Below, piece by piece: positions 13,211 to 24,358 of a stretch of 64,000 nucleotides of DNA (position 1 is its first letter; every line of letters begins with the position of its first letter). The notes below the pieces were generated by a model. It did not search any database, was not told where the DNA came from, and saw only the letters and a program-made list of their open reading frames with translations. The stretch is from Akebia trifoliata (lineage: Eukaryota; Streptophyta; Magnoliopsida; Ranunculales; Lardizabalaceae): the NCBI GenBank assembly GCA_017979445.1, contig CM030713.1:24535163-24599162 (forward strand), given 5' to 3'. The translations under genes and the position numbers were made by a program.

Positions 13211-16200
13211 TCACCTGGTAACTCTGTACGCCTACAAAACCAAAACAAGTTACTTGTCATGAAGTGATCCATCACTAATGAAGCCAGGGAGGTTCAGGTG
13301 TCAACTGAAAGTTTGCTATTGAAATGAGACGAGATGAAAAGTAAACTGAACATTAGGTATGATTTTAAGCATAAGTCACACCTTGACTCTTTTCAATAGG
13401 TCTTTGGCATTGGGGTCCCTTGTAAAGTGATCTCGAACAGGCTGCAAAGCATAAAAGAAGCCCAAGATTCAACTTGCAGATCAATAATAAAATAATAAAT
13501 TACTTATGTGTTGGATCATGGGTCCTGATTGAGTGTAGAAGGATGGAAAATATTAAATGGCACGTAGAATTCTACATTCAAAATGAATATTTGGTTTAGA
13601 AAGTCAGGGGGATATAAGGGATACTCAGTTTGAGAAAACACTGATTGATTTTAGAAATGATTACTCGTACATGTGATACTAATGAAAGCGAGAAAATTCA
13701 GTATTAGATGTGTCCCACTTGTTATTCTCCAAGAACAAGTATCAGCCAATTGGACATTCCCATCTGTCTAGTAGACATGTTCTACTGAACTGCTTGCCAT
13801 AGTTTTTCAGACCCATCAAAATAATACTAAAGATTTTATCATAATCATTCAATCAGGTCCACTTTTGGGGTCTCCTGTGTAGACTTTGGGATCCATCTCC
13901 TGAAAGTACACCATGTGATTGACTACACCATTTGCATGCTGTGTTTGTGCTTTATATATGATTTCAAACTTAAATTTTAGAATCTCTTGTGCCCCCACTT
14001 CTATAAAATGACTATGCTGACTGTTTTCACAGGTATGCAAAATATTTTCGATTGGCTCAGACCCATAGCTCAGTTGGTTGAAAAATTACTATGCAACTTC
14101 AAGGTTGTGCATGCAAGTCCAGCGTACTCATAAAAAAAAATACCAGTTACTGGTCCGAGTACTAGAAATCCCAGCTGGGAAGTAAATGTAGAGTAAAATT
14201 AGACAGTTTACCTTCAGTATCTTATTTAATGCTTTTGATAAAGCTGGTTTGAGGTCTGCAGGATGTAATTCCTCGCTTTCATAGTCCGCAATTAGTTCTT
14301 CAAAACTTTTAAAGGTCCTGGAAAGGGAAATTTAAAATAAAAAAAAACAATGGACCACAACATATTACACTTAAGAGTTTCAACAAAAATAATACTAGTA
14401 GTGTAAGGTTGCGTGGATGAGATGCTATGATTCAGAGATGCAAGAAAAGAAGAAATTTAGTTGACTGATAGAGGAGGTGAAGAAAACTCACTTGTTCCCG
14501 CCATTCTCTTCACGTCGCTCTACCAGAAACTCCCCAAACCATGGGAAAATAATATATTTGATGTATTCCAAGCAGGGATTTCCTTGCACAATCTTTGGAG
14601 GACAGTAAGCCTTCTTTATCTTCAAATTCACTTCTGCCTGTAATATCCAACAGCAAAAAATATCAGAACTACAATTATGAAAAGGGCCAGACTATTTGCA
14701 CCCACCATTTGTGCTCACCGCACCCATCTAAAGCACCTTCTGGGGTGGGATGTATAGAAGAAAGTGGGTGCACTGAGCATTAAGGTGGGTTCAAATAGAA
14801 CAGCCCTTATGAAAATGGAAACTCAATTTCTTGACAAAACTTTTCCAAGTCTAATCCCTACCAGATATTTCTGTGTCATATGAAGGATAAAAAATTTGTT
14901 CTCTTTGAAGACGATTTCTCGTTGAAATTCACCTAAAAATGCAAAACACTTACCTCCTCATCCTCCATGTAGATGGCAGATGATGGGTCACTTTTTGACA
15001 TCTTCTCCTGCCCTTGTTGTAAACCAGGTAGCATGTCTGCAAGAAACAAGTAAAAAAATTAATGGTAGAAAATAACATAGGAATCCAAGTGTAGTGGGTA
15101 TATAGAAGAATACGATGTGACAAAATGATGGGTTTGTTCTTCCTCTTAATATCGTCACAGTACTCTCTTGCAAGTACATTCACTTTCCTTTGATCCATGC
15201 CCAGCTGGCAGATATCAGCCTGTTAAAACAAATGATGCACACAACTGAAATGATGAACACATCCATTCAATAACGAAAATTATTCTTTTATCAACCTCCG
15301 AAAGATAAAAGCTGATAAAGAAAGGGAAAAAAAGAAGAAGAAAAAGACAGACTATATGCAGATGAAATCATCCAAGATTTTTTCATTTTTTTCCTTGATC
15401 GATAGGAATCATCAAAGATTTTATCTTACGTAGAATGTAAGACAATACTACATAGTTGTGGCAAGGTTACAGACCACTAAAGATGTGGATACGACATTTG
15501 CACTTATAAATTGAAACATCCAGAACAGATGTAGCACCCCCTTTCAAATTATCTGGGTAAAATAATCCTAAGCATGGGGCATGGATAGCACTTGATCTCC
15601 TACTACAGCATAAAATGGGTCGGATTTTATCCAAAATCTGAATTAGCAGGTTTGGGTCCTTGGAGTAGATCCGAATAAAATAAAGGGTCGACCATGGTTT
15701 GATGTCACATGATCCGAGTTCAATCCATCCATACATCCACCTAGATCTGACATAAATTCTTATAAAATAAAATGACTATAATGGTAAAATAGAATGGTAT
15801 AGCAATTACCAAACAAGTATAAGAAAAAATGTTGAATGATTTGGATCCAGATAAATAAATTCGGATCTGAATATGGATATACTCAGATCCGGCCCAAATC
15901 CAATCCATTTTAAGCCCTATCTCCTGCACCAACCAGCTGGTCTTGCTTCTTGACCATAATCATCTGATATATCAGAGTTTTCAAGACTATTCACAATGCA
16001 ATTACTACCTTACAAGAGAATACAAAGTAATTGTTGTTTGTTGTGACAATTATTCTCATATGATATCTCTCAGGAGTACCTATTTAACTAGTAGAACCCA
16101 CTAAATAAGGTTTTTAAGATGGAAAAATATATATCCTTAAGAAACATACCAATGGACTGTGTGGCAGAGATTGTAACTTTAGGATGTGCACTTTAAGCAC

Positions 16201-19200
16201 TATTGAGTCAGGAAAAGTACATCTATAAATGTTATGGGAAATTAAAACGGGTAAATACCTTCAGGAAAAATATATCAGCACACTGCATGCATGGGTAGAA
16301 AATCTGGGCTGCTGTCAACTCTTCCTGATCACTGCGACCCATGATTTGACAACACCTACAAAATAGAGCAAGACAATGTCATTATCAAGTTTTAAAGAAA
16401 CAAATGTTATAGTCGACAACCACATTCAAGGTCTATTCATGTACCTCGTTATCCTCGGAAGCTTGTTTCTTCGAGCTATATCCATTACAATAGGCCAGTA
16501 CTCATGCGCTCGCGAATTAATTTCTTCGGAAGACCACAAAAATTCCACCTTATCAAGATTTCTCATCCCCACAGCTTTCCAAATCTCAATAAGATATTTT
16601 CCAACAGTTTGGATTTTCTTCAAGTCGCCACCCATCTTATTGTTTAGCTGTGCAAACCAATCTGCGACCCATATTTTCATTCTGCACCCAGCATCTGTCA
16701 TTTTGTTCACACTTATCGCCTTCATAACACCCTGGCCAGCAATGTAAAGAGAAAGAGGTCATTCAGAATCTGAGCTTTACCATAAAACATTCTACAAATG
16801 TAGGAAACAGACAATAGATTCCCATCCAAGATTACATAAAGAGCTAAAAAATGAGATATAGATGAGCGATTAAGGGGCACAATCTGGTTAACATGTTTAC
16901 ACATATTCTTCTTGTAGGTGCCCTTTGATTTTGATAAACAATTCAGATGGCCTTCGCAGAATTTTTTCCCTACACCATTTTCTCACTAAAGGTAAAATCA
17001 GAAATAGCCCCAATAGGTTATAAACTAAGGGAGAGACAATTAACATGGTAACAGTCGTGGTTACAAAAGGGTGTGAATCCTAGGTAAGAAGAACAGATTT
17101 GAAGAAATCTAGTAAAAGGTAATATGACCTTAGGTTGAAATGAAAGGAGGAACAAGATTGACCCCCATGATGATGGCCAATTTCTAATTAACAAAATTGA
17201 AAAATTAAAGTAATAGATTTTAACACTGTAAAAAAAATCAACGATTTGCTGATTAATTGCCGAATTGTTTACTCCTCCCCACAGGCTTCAACTGTATTTT
17301 TATAAAACAAAATCCTCCAAACTCTATCTACCTTGTCTTTCTGAAATCCTCTTTGCCAAATTGTTTATAGGTCTTTTTTTGCAACCTTGATTTTTTTTTC
17401 CTAAAAATGCATCATCTTCAACCCCAGTGTTGACAAATGCGGTCACATATTCACATATGCTATTTTCAAAGGGAAAATTGCATATGCTACAGTCGCATAC
17501 CCCAAATTATGCCATCTACCAATATGCGATGGCATATTTTTGTGTGCGATAGCATATGCGAAGTGTGTGATGGCATATGCAATGTATGCAATGACATATG
17601 CGATTTGTGTGATGGCATATGCAATGGTATATTTTTCTGCAATTTTTTTTGCAGCATATGCTGATCGCACATAGTCGCATATGCTTTTTAACAACATTGT
17701 TCAACCCTCTATTCTAAAATCTTTACCCTTCAACCTCAAGATTCTATCTTCTTCAACCATTAAATCTCAAGAACAAGATAAGGATTTTAGGGATGTTGAA
17801 GATGGATGGGCTTTGGGGAAGAGACAAAAAAAATCATTTTTATAATCTCGGGAATTTTCTCAATTATTTTCTGCAACTTTCCTGGATTTATCTTAAAAAA
17901 ACCGAACTGACTCCCCAATAAATACTTGTTGAATCTGACCTTGGCTACTATGGCCGTAATTTGTTGGAATCTTCATAAAATACACTTATCTGTATTCAAA
18001 TTCAAATTGAATGAGTATTCACAATTCTATGGTTGAACGTTCAAGCCTATTAACTTCTACTTTCTTTAGGAATAAACACATTTACCTCATAAAGTAAGGT
18101 CTAGGTCTGCAAGACATATGTGCTCTCGCACATGATTAATTACCCAGTTTACACTTCAGTCCATTTTGATAGGGTTTGCCATTCTTCGTAAAACAAAATT
18201 AGGAGACAAATAATCTGAATGGCCAATTAGTTTGCAAAACTGGTTCAACGGCAAGTTGTCATATTTAACAGCCCACTTGGAAATAAGTATTAACCATGTC
18301 ACATTCAGATCATATGGTGATTTGAGGAGTAGGAAACTCTCAATCGAATCTAAGGACCAGCCTAAAAAATTCCCTAAATTTTTCAACAAAAAAAAAAAAA
18401 AATGGTAAAAAATCTCTTAGTAAGGGATTGGTCGATTAAATCGGTGAATCAACGAATTAATCGCTGAATATGGTAACATTTCCACCCTTCAAATATCAAG
18501 AACAAGATACAGTCTTTAGGGGCATTGAAGATGATCAAAGGACCAGCCCGGACCATAGTCACAAAGTTCCCTAAATTTGTCCAAAATAAAAATCATAAAA
18601 AACTCTGAATAAGGATCAGCTGATTAAATTGGTGAATTGATGAAATAACGGCAATCTATCGATTAATTGCTGAATAGGGTAACATTTTGACCCTTCAAAT
18701 CTCAAGCACAAGGTACGGTTTTTGTAGAGACCCAAAAACATCATTTATATAATCCCCAAATTTTTTTCCCATTTTTTTAACAATTTTTTTTCCAAACGTG
18801 GTTACCATGGTTTCGACTGCCATTTTTGCAGCTAATAATGAAACCCAAATGTGGGAATTTAGGGAAATTTCATAAAAGGGCAAAATATGAAGAAATAAAA
18901 ATAAAAATAAAAATAAAAACAAAAACTAGTTGAATTAAATTGAACTCGACGAAATAGAACTAAATTCAATGAAGGCGACTCACTTGAGCAATGTGCATGC
19001 GCCCCGAGGGCTCAAAGCCATCATAGCATATAGGTTCAGGTTTCTTCGCGAGCAGATTCAACAACTCGTCCTCCTGTATACATTCTTCACCGATGCTCCT
19101 TATCATCTTAAATCTCTCCTCTAATGTCAAACTGAAATCAATCGATCAATCAGAGAAAAAAAAAACACTAAAAAACTCAAGAATTGAACTTTGAAATTAC

Positions 19201-19407
19201 AAATCTTAACTGCTTTAAATTGCGATTCCGAGGAGAGATTCAGCAAAAAAAACAAAAAATCTTTTCTTTATTTAAAGTTTCCTACCCATTGAAGCTCGAT
19301 GGATTTGAATCCGTAGATGATGAGGCATCTTCTTGAGCTTGCGAATTGAGGGATAAGGATTGAACCATTTCTTGAGGGAGGACTTGCTCTGATGATTCTT
19401 CAGCCAT
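13211..19407 (-). CDS. Cytosolic tyrosyl-tRNA synthetase, complete, ten exons
   Basis: It charges tRNA-Tyr with tyrosine. Exons, 5' to 3' on the minus strand: 19407-19286, 19131-18984, 16731-16445, 16355-16259, 15219-15114, 15036-14954, 14637-14492, 14317-14212, 13441-13382 and 13231-13211. All have GT-AG borders and join in phase to 391 residues, the usual size of the eukaryotic/archaeal type. Class I signatures are visible: the HIGH-equivalent PSGRMHIAQ (about residues 82-90) and KMSKS in exon 6. Tyrosine-pocket and tRNA motifs include YDGFEPSG, WFAQLNNKMGGDL, CCQIMGRSD and ADICQLGMDQRKVN. The start is the first ATG, with MAEESSEQ before a Ser/Gln-rich 40-residue leader; nothing suggests a transit peptide. 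The protein ends KRVKAYRVTR. A plant-specific cytosolic identity is inferred from overall resemblance. Confidence 0.95.
14058..14152 (+). mobile_element. tRNA-derived SINE or tRNA pseudogene in a TyrRS intron
   Basis: A box-A-like TAGCTCAGTTGG (14066-14077) and a box-B-like segment GGTTGTGCATGCAAGTCC (14103-14120) are spaced as in a tRNA, followed by an A-rich tail. Box B is degenerate and the stems pair poorly, so a functional tRNA is unlikely. Confidence 0.6.
17425..17699. mobile_element. 275-bp non-autonomous hAT element in a TyrRS intron
   Basis: Its ends CAGTGTTGACAAATGCGG and, inverted, CAATGTTGTTAAA match those of the 4.85-kb hAT element at 1991-6844. It is flanked by perfect 8-bp duplications TTCAACCC at 17417-17424 and 17700-17707. 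The interior is almost entirely GCATATGCGAT-type repeats in both orientations, the same motif found near the ends of the larger element. The short ORFs through it are a by-product of this repeat. Confidence 0.92.
17720..18730. repeat. Diverged tandem copies in a TyrRS intron
   Basis: Segments starting near 17720, 18345 and 18540 share blocks such as CCCTTCAAATCTCAAG, AACAAGATA and CGATTAATTGCTGAATA. The best pair, 18345-18540 and 18540-18725, is a roughly 190-bp tandem duplication. There is no coding content. Confidence 0.65.
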
Positions 19408-19643
19408 TAAATCTCTCGAAGGATGTCAAAAAACTCTCTTTTTTATAGTTGATGAAAACAGAGAGAGAAACGATGACGTTGGACAGCAACTAAGAACAAC
19501 GGAGGCGCTACTAAGATGTTCGTTTCTTCTTTTACTTCCTAGTGGCAACCCAAAGCCAAACTCCAAACCCTATATTACCCAATATTTTTAAGGGACAATT
19601 ACGTAAATGACCCTGGTGCTGGAGGGACTTTTTTAAAGGATTG
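19408..19643. promoter_or_regulatory. Upstream region of TyrRS
   Basis: This is the first 236 bp upstream of the TyrRS start codon and must hold its 5' UTR and probably the core promoter. A TATA-like TTTTATAG (plus strand, 19440-19447) sits close to the ATG. No confident promoter element can be assigned from sequence alone. Confidence 0.35.
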
Positions 19644-19982
19644 GGATCCGTTGACTCTGAGAATGACTCTAAAAAAAAAAAAAAAAAACACGATTCCAAC
19701 CCTTTAAATACAAAAAAGATTAACGTTAGACATCTTAACGTGGTGGTGCGCGTGCCCATAGATGTGTATCTCTAAGATATGACTAAAATGCATCTACAAA
19801 CATCTACGCGCCACCACGTCAAGTTTTTTCCTGTGTGTCCTTCGCTGAGATCACTACAACACCAATCCATACGAAATCCAATGGTTGACATTTATGAGTG
19901 ATAAAACAAATCTTAGAGTTATTATTTAAAGGATTGGGATCATATGTTTTTTTCATGAGTTATTCTTAGGAGTTAACGATCC
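19644..19982. mobile_element. MITE with about 27-bp inverted ends, holding a second foldback
   Basis: GGATCCGTTGACTC followed by GAGAATGACTC at the left is mirrored on the other strand by GGATCGTTAACTCC and AGAATAACTC at the right. Inside, 19738-19819 is its own foldback: ACGTGGTGGTGCGCGT against ACGTGGTGGCGCGT. This second MITE is probably nested and carries a GAGATAC motif (minus strand) at its centre. Confidence 0.75.
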
Positions 19983-20068
19983 TGACTCTTTTTTAAAATA
20001 GTCCCCAAGTCATGAGATAGTCCCATTTAGCAAGCTTTTCTTTTATTAATAGTCGTTTTAAAGGAAAA

Positions 20069-20212
20069 TGCTGAAGCAACATTGAAATTGACATCGTTTC
20101 AAACATTGAGACGTGGATGTGTATAACTTTCTATGAGATACGAATAAAAATCATTTATGGTTCTGTGCACACCAGTGTGTGAAATGATGTCAATTTCAAT
20201 GTTATTCTAACA
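20069..20212 (+). mobile_element. Second copy of the TGCTGAAG MITE
   Basis: The end TGCTGAAGCAACATTGAAAT and the inverted right end with CAACATTGAAATTGACATC-type sequence match the 10266-10418 element over most of both arms. The central hairpin is more diverged but keeps ATGAGATACG at the loop. Confidence 0.8.
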
Positions 20213-21142
20213 TGACTCCCTTTTTAAATACTCGAACTACCTTGCTCACATCTTCTTCACATAGTTAGGTTTAGGTTTTATAATTGTGATTACCATCATT
20301 TTCGATAATTTTTTAAATTGTGAATTACGAATGGAAAATGACATACTCCTGATTTGAATCTTTAGATGTATTTTTTAATTTATTTTAACGATTTGTCAAA
20401 AAAAATTGAAGAACAAGGTTGAGATTTTATTGTTAAACTTTTGATTTAAGTTTCTATTTCGCAACTACGATACATACATTTTAGGTATTTCAAGGAACTT
20501 TACACATCATCGAGGTCAAAAAATTGAAGAAAAAAAAATCTAAATTACATTTACAGTATAGAATTCACCACTTTTTATTATCGAGTTTGACAATTTTTTT
20601 TTGAAATATTGTTGAACTCAAATGTAATTAAGCATGCATTATAAGCATTGAGTTCATCAATAATATAATCAATATCATCGAGTTCCATAATCTTAATATA
20701 ATTTTTTTAATTTATTCTATTTATTGTTTTTTACTTTATCGATATTTTTGCCAACTTTTTCTGAAGCTATCTTTAGCCAATTTATTCCGGAACCTCGACT
20801 TTGTTACTATGCAACCATTGAAAGGGGGTGAGGGGCATTAAGAAATAAAAAAAATTATTGTACGATCAAGTTACGGTCTAGGGGGTATTCAGAAAGAAAT
20901 CTCTTCATCAGGGTTCTATAAATAATTTCCCCTTTTAAAAATTATTTAGATAGTAATTACCATTTTTTCAGATTATTGTGGTCTGATAATATTATTAAGA
21001 AACACCCGTCCAAAATTTTGGAATATTACCACTATTCTCATTTTGCTTGAATCACTATTTACTTTGTACATGTTCTCTAAAAATAATTCTTTTTAATCAC
21101 CTAGATACTATATGTTGTTGTAGGAATGAGACACTGGTCTGG
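20213..21142. other. AT-rich intergenic DNA
   Basis: No open frame with family resemblance and no RNA gene seen. It is mainly A- and T-rich with poly-A runs. Confidence 0.6.
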
Positions 21143-21150
21143 ATCGCGAC

Positions 21151-21374
21151 CAGGGTCGGATTTACAGTGAGTGAAGGATGTGGGGGCACTTGCCTCCCAC
21201 AAGAATTTTCGAAGTCTATGGATTAGTGAGTTATTGTGGCATATTTTAGTGGTGGATAAAAAAAATCTGCCATTGTTACCCTCACAATTTTTTTTTTTCA
21301 CTTTTAGTTATCCTTATAAGATTTTTTCTACCCTCAATTGCCCCCACATGGGCAAAATCCTGGTTCCACCACTG
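21151..21374. mobile_element. Short non-autonomous hAT-like element
   Basis: The left end CAGGGTCGGATTTACAGTG and inverted right end CAGTGGTGGAACCAGGATTT are the familiar plant hAT-type termini. Flanks ATCGCGAC (21143-21150) and ATTGTGAC (21375-21382) form an 8-bp target duplication differing by two C-to-T changes at former CpG sites, as expected from cytosine methylation decay. Confidence 0.75.
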
Positions 21375-22057
21375 ATTGTGACTCTTCCCAAAATTCAATA
21401 CATTCCAATCTATCTGGAGATATTTACGAAAATGTGATCAATTTTGGTCAAATTTACGATTCCAACTCACTATTCATTTAATTACCAAAACATGAACGGG
21501 TAACGATTTTGGAGGTTTTAAAGTGACTACTTTGCAAATTTAAAGTGATAATTTCACAGATTAAAATAAATAGTGAGCTGGAATCATAAATTCGTCAAAA
21601 GTTGATCATGAAATAATAATTTACCCATAAATATGTGTTGGATCAAGGATACGGGTTTCCATAAGGACCCAAATCCAATTTTTATGGGGATTTGGATCTA
21701 ATAAATTTCTAATCAAATTGGTACCAATTTAGTACGAATCAGATCCACAATTGATCGACTATCCTACCATGCAACAAGATTATTATTCCTTTCTCCTAAC
21801 CAACATGCAACATTTATCTAATCTATATACGCTATATAATAAGAGGGGCTTGCAGCAGGGAGGAGCTGGTGGAGCAATTCCCCCAGAGAACTTTGAGACA
21901 CTCCTATATTTTTAATTAATTACATGTCCCATTTGTCCCCACTCCCTCACTTCTCTCCCCATTTGGCCCCACACCCTCGCCCCCTTCAGATTTTTTCTTT
22001 TTTTTTTTCATGTTTCTTCCTTACACGTGTCTTGCATTAAATTTTTTTTTTGAATTC

Positions 22058-22283
22058 GTGATATTCTGACTGCCACACATGGCAAATTCAATTGACTACC
22101 TTGACGTGACAAGTTTGGAAATCATAGATCTGTACTCCTAGGAATACACAGCTGCACTTCCCCAAAAAAAATGTATCCCGAGGGAACTGTGTATCCTGAA
22201 GAGCAAAAATCTACAGTTCCCAACTTGTCACGTCATGTAATCGATTGAGTATGCCACGTTGGGTAGTCTGATTATTATCATGA
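22058..22283. mobile_element. Foldback MITE, about 226 bp
   Basis: Arms are imperfectly inverted over about 90 bp: GTGATATTCTGACTGCC against GTCATGATAATAATCAGAC, then CTTGACGTGACAAGTTTGG against CATGACGTGACAAGTTGGG. The centre is a hairpin with TCGGGATACA on the minus strand. Confidence 0.75.
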
Positions 22284-22911
22284 CTCTTTTTTGTTTTGTT
22301 TTGCAGGTTTCGTCTTTACATGTGTCTTGCACCACATCAGCAACTACTTTCCGATCATCTAAAATGAAACAATGACAATTACTAAAATATCCTCATTTTC
22401 ACTGCATGGTTTCGATTTACTAAAATCTCCTCGTCTTCGATGTAAGGGGTTTACAGCACCAGCTCAATAATCTTTTTTTTTTCTCCCAAACCAGTCACCT
22501 TAATCTTCAACGATCTTTTTAAAAATCAAAATGCATTGAGAAAATCAATGAATTAAAATCTTGTTTAACATATTTTATTGTTTTTTTTTTAATACATGCA
22601 TTGAGGATCGAAGTACATAGAATCTTAATGTTGAAGATGCAAATTTTGGATAAAAAGACTAGTGTTGGAGAACTGGTTTTGAGGAAAGAATGAGAAAAAA
22701 AAACAGAAGATTTTCTCGATGAGTTGAAGATGAGAGTACTGTTGTCCATTTAATTTGAAAATGAGGATTTTTCGTTCACCTCCACTTGTGTATAATTTAT
22801 ATTCAATTTTGCTTCTTTTAACTCCGCTTCCACCTTCAATGTACTCAACCTCTAGATGTATAGTTGTAGAGGCCTCTCTTCTCTTATAATGTCTTGATAT
22901 ATCTATCCACC

Positions 22912-23055
22912 GGGGCCTAGCTGAGATGGTAATGAGGGATTGGATGTGCTTCCCAGGTCTTGATTTTGAATCTCTATATGTCTTTTCACAAGACTATATT
23001 TAAATACCTGCACAGTACATAGTGGTGGTACGTGTGGCCCGCCAAAGCAAAAAAT
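22912..23055 (+). mobile_element. tRNA-derived SINE
   Basis: Box-A-like TAGCTGAGATGGTAATGAGG and box-B-like GGTCTTGATTTTGAATC are followed by a unique body containing CATAGTGGTGGTACGTG and an A-rich 3' end. A second member lies on the minus strand at about 31130-31285. Confidence 0.75.
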
Positions 23056-23977
23056 AAATAATTGAATGGTAGAAGAAATAAATTCCTCTTTTAAAATAGC
23101 AAATTTGTTCCATTTTATTGCTATTTGAGGTATTGGATTATGGTTTGATATAGTCAGTTTGCTTTTTATTCCTTTTTCTCAAATATTTACAAATTTCTTT
23201 TTAATGGGAATCTTTTGATTAGTTTTCTAAGGTTTCAATGTCAAATTTGGTTTTCTTTCTTAAATAGTTTATTTTTGTAGTGGGTATCTTTCAATTTACC
23301 TTTATGGGTGTCAGTTTTTTATTGCAATATTCACTTGGTTTTCTTGCATGTATTGCTTTGCTTTGCTTTGTAATGTGAACCTTCTGATTACCATTTCAGG
23401 GTTTTAGTGCCAAACTTGTCTTTTTTCTTTCCTTGTTATGTTGGGTACTTTTAATAACTATTTCAGTGTTGTTATTTATTTTGATATAAATTGGTTTTCT
23501 TGCATTTATTTGCTTTACTTTTGTGTTTCTGGTTTCTTTATGAACTTGGTGCTTCATGCTCCAATTGCTTATTTTATTCAGGTGGTTTTTGGTTTGAGTA
23601 CCCATTATTATATTTTGTTTATAATAGATTAGTAGTAATGAAATTGAACTTTTGTTATTTCTTGGTTATTCATTTGGGTTTTTATATTGCTTGTTACACT
23701 ACTTGGTGTTTTGGGTATTTTGATAGCTCAGTTTTCATGATTTGAGTACCATTTCAGTTTTTTTTTTCACATTTTGATGTTATTCTTCGGGATAAGGCTT
23801 CGATAACTATGATAATGGTGTTACTTGTGTTCTGTTACCACCTCTGGTTAGATTTCTATCTGTCATTAAATTTTTCATCCAATTTGATTTTGTTAATTTT
23901 TCTTTTACTAATGGGAAAAAATAAGCAACTAAGCAGAGTTTAAGAACACCTATTGACCTATTAAGGGAAATAATAAT
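23056..23977. other. T-rich intergenic DNA
   Basis: Strongly T-rich on the plus strand. The ORFs are low-complexity, Phe/Leu-rich shadows. No gene seen. Confidence 0.6.
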
Positions 23978-24081
23978 GCTGAAGTGACCGTAGATGCTTT
24001 TCATCGAGATACGAGTGAAAAAGCATCTATGATTCCTATCCACTTTCACATCAAAAAATGCAACATGAGGTCACTCTAGCA
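23978..24081 (+). mobile_element. Small MITE (104 bp) with GAGATACG loop
   Basis: The left end TGCTGAAGTGACC and inverted right end TGCTAGAGTGACC are terminal repeats. The centre is a hairpin, GTAGATGCTTTTC against GAAAAAGCATCTAT, with TCGAGATACG in the loop (24004-24013). Confidence 0.8.
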
Positions 24082-24083
24082 TA

Positions 24084-24358
24084 TGTTTGGATGGAGAAAA
24101 GAGAAGAGAAAATAAATGAGTTTCTCTCCATTTCTCTTGCTTGAATTGTTAAGTGGGAAGAGAATAGGAAAAAAAAAAAAAAAAGTAAAAAAACTCTTTT
24201 AAATTATTTTTATAATTTCAACTCTGCCCTATATCTCTTTTTAAGATATTTTAATATTTCAAAGTTGTCCCAAGTTTTCTCCTGTCAACTCAGAGAGGGT
24301 AAAGAGAAATTGAGTTTCTCTTCTCTTTCCTTCTCTCCACTTCTCTCAATCCAAACAT
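24084..24358. mobile_element. MITE with TGTTTGGAT ends
   Basis: TGTTTGGATGGAGAAAAGAG at the left is mirrored by TGTTTGGATTGAGAGAAGTG from the right, with GA-rich subterminal arms extending the inversion to about 60 bp. It abuts the preceding MITE by two bases, so one probably inserted beside the other. Confidence 0.72.

Noticed and set aside
14058..14130. Functional tRNA gene
   Set aside because: Box B is degenerate, stems pair poorly and an A-rich tail follows; it fits a SINE or pseudogene better.
15467..15932. Minus-strand ORFs inside a TyrRS intron
   Set aside because: They fall in intronic DNA with GGATCC/GGATCTG-type repeats and lack family resemblance.
17437..17704. Several overlapping ORFs with Cys-Asp or His-Met repeats
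   Set aside because: They arise from the GCATATGCGAT repeats of the short hAT element.
21825..22890. Helitron, from an AT-rich TCTATATACGC start and a hairpin near the far end
   Set aside because: No CTRR terminus with the required 3' hairpin position and no A|T insertion site could be established.
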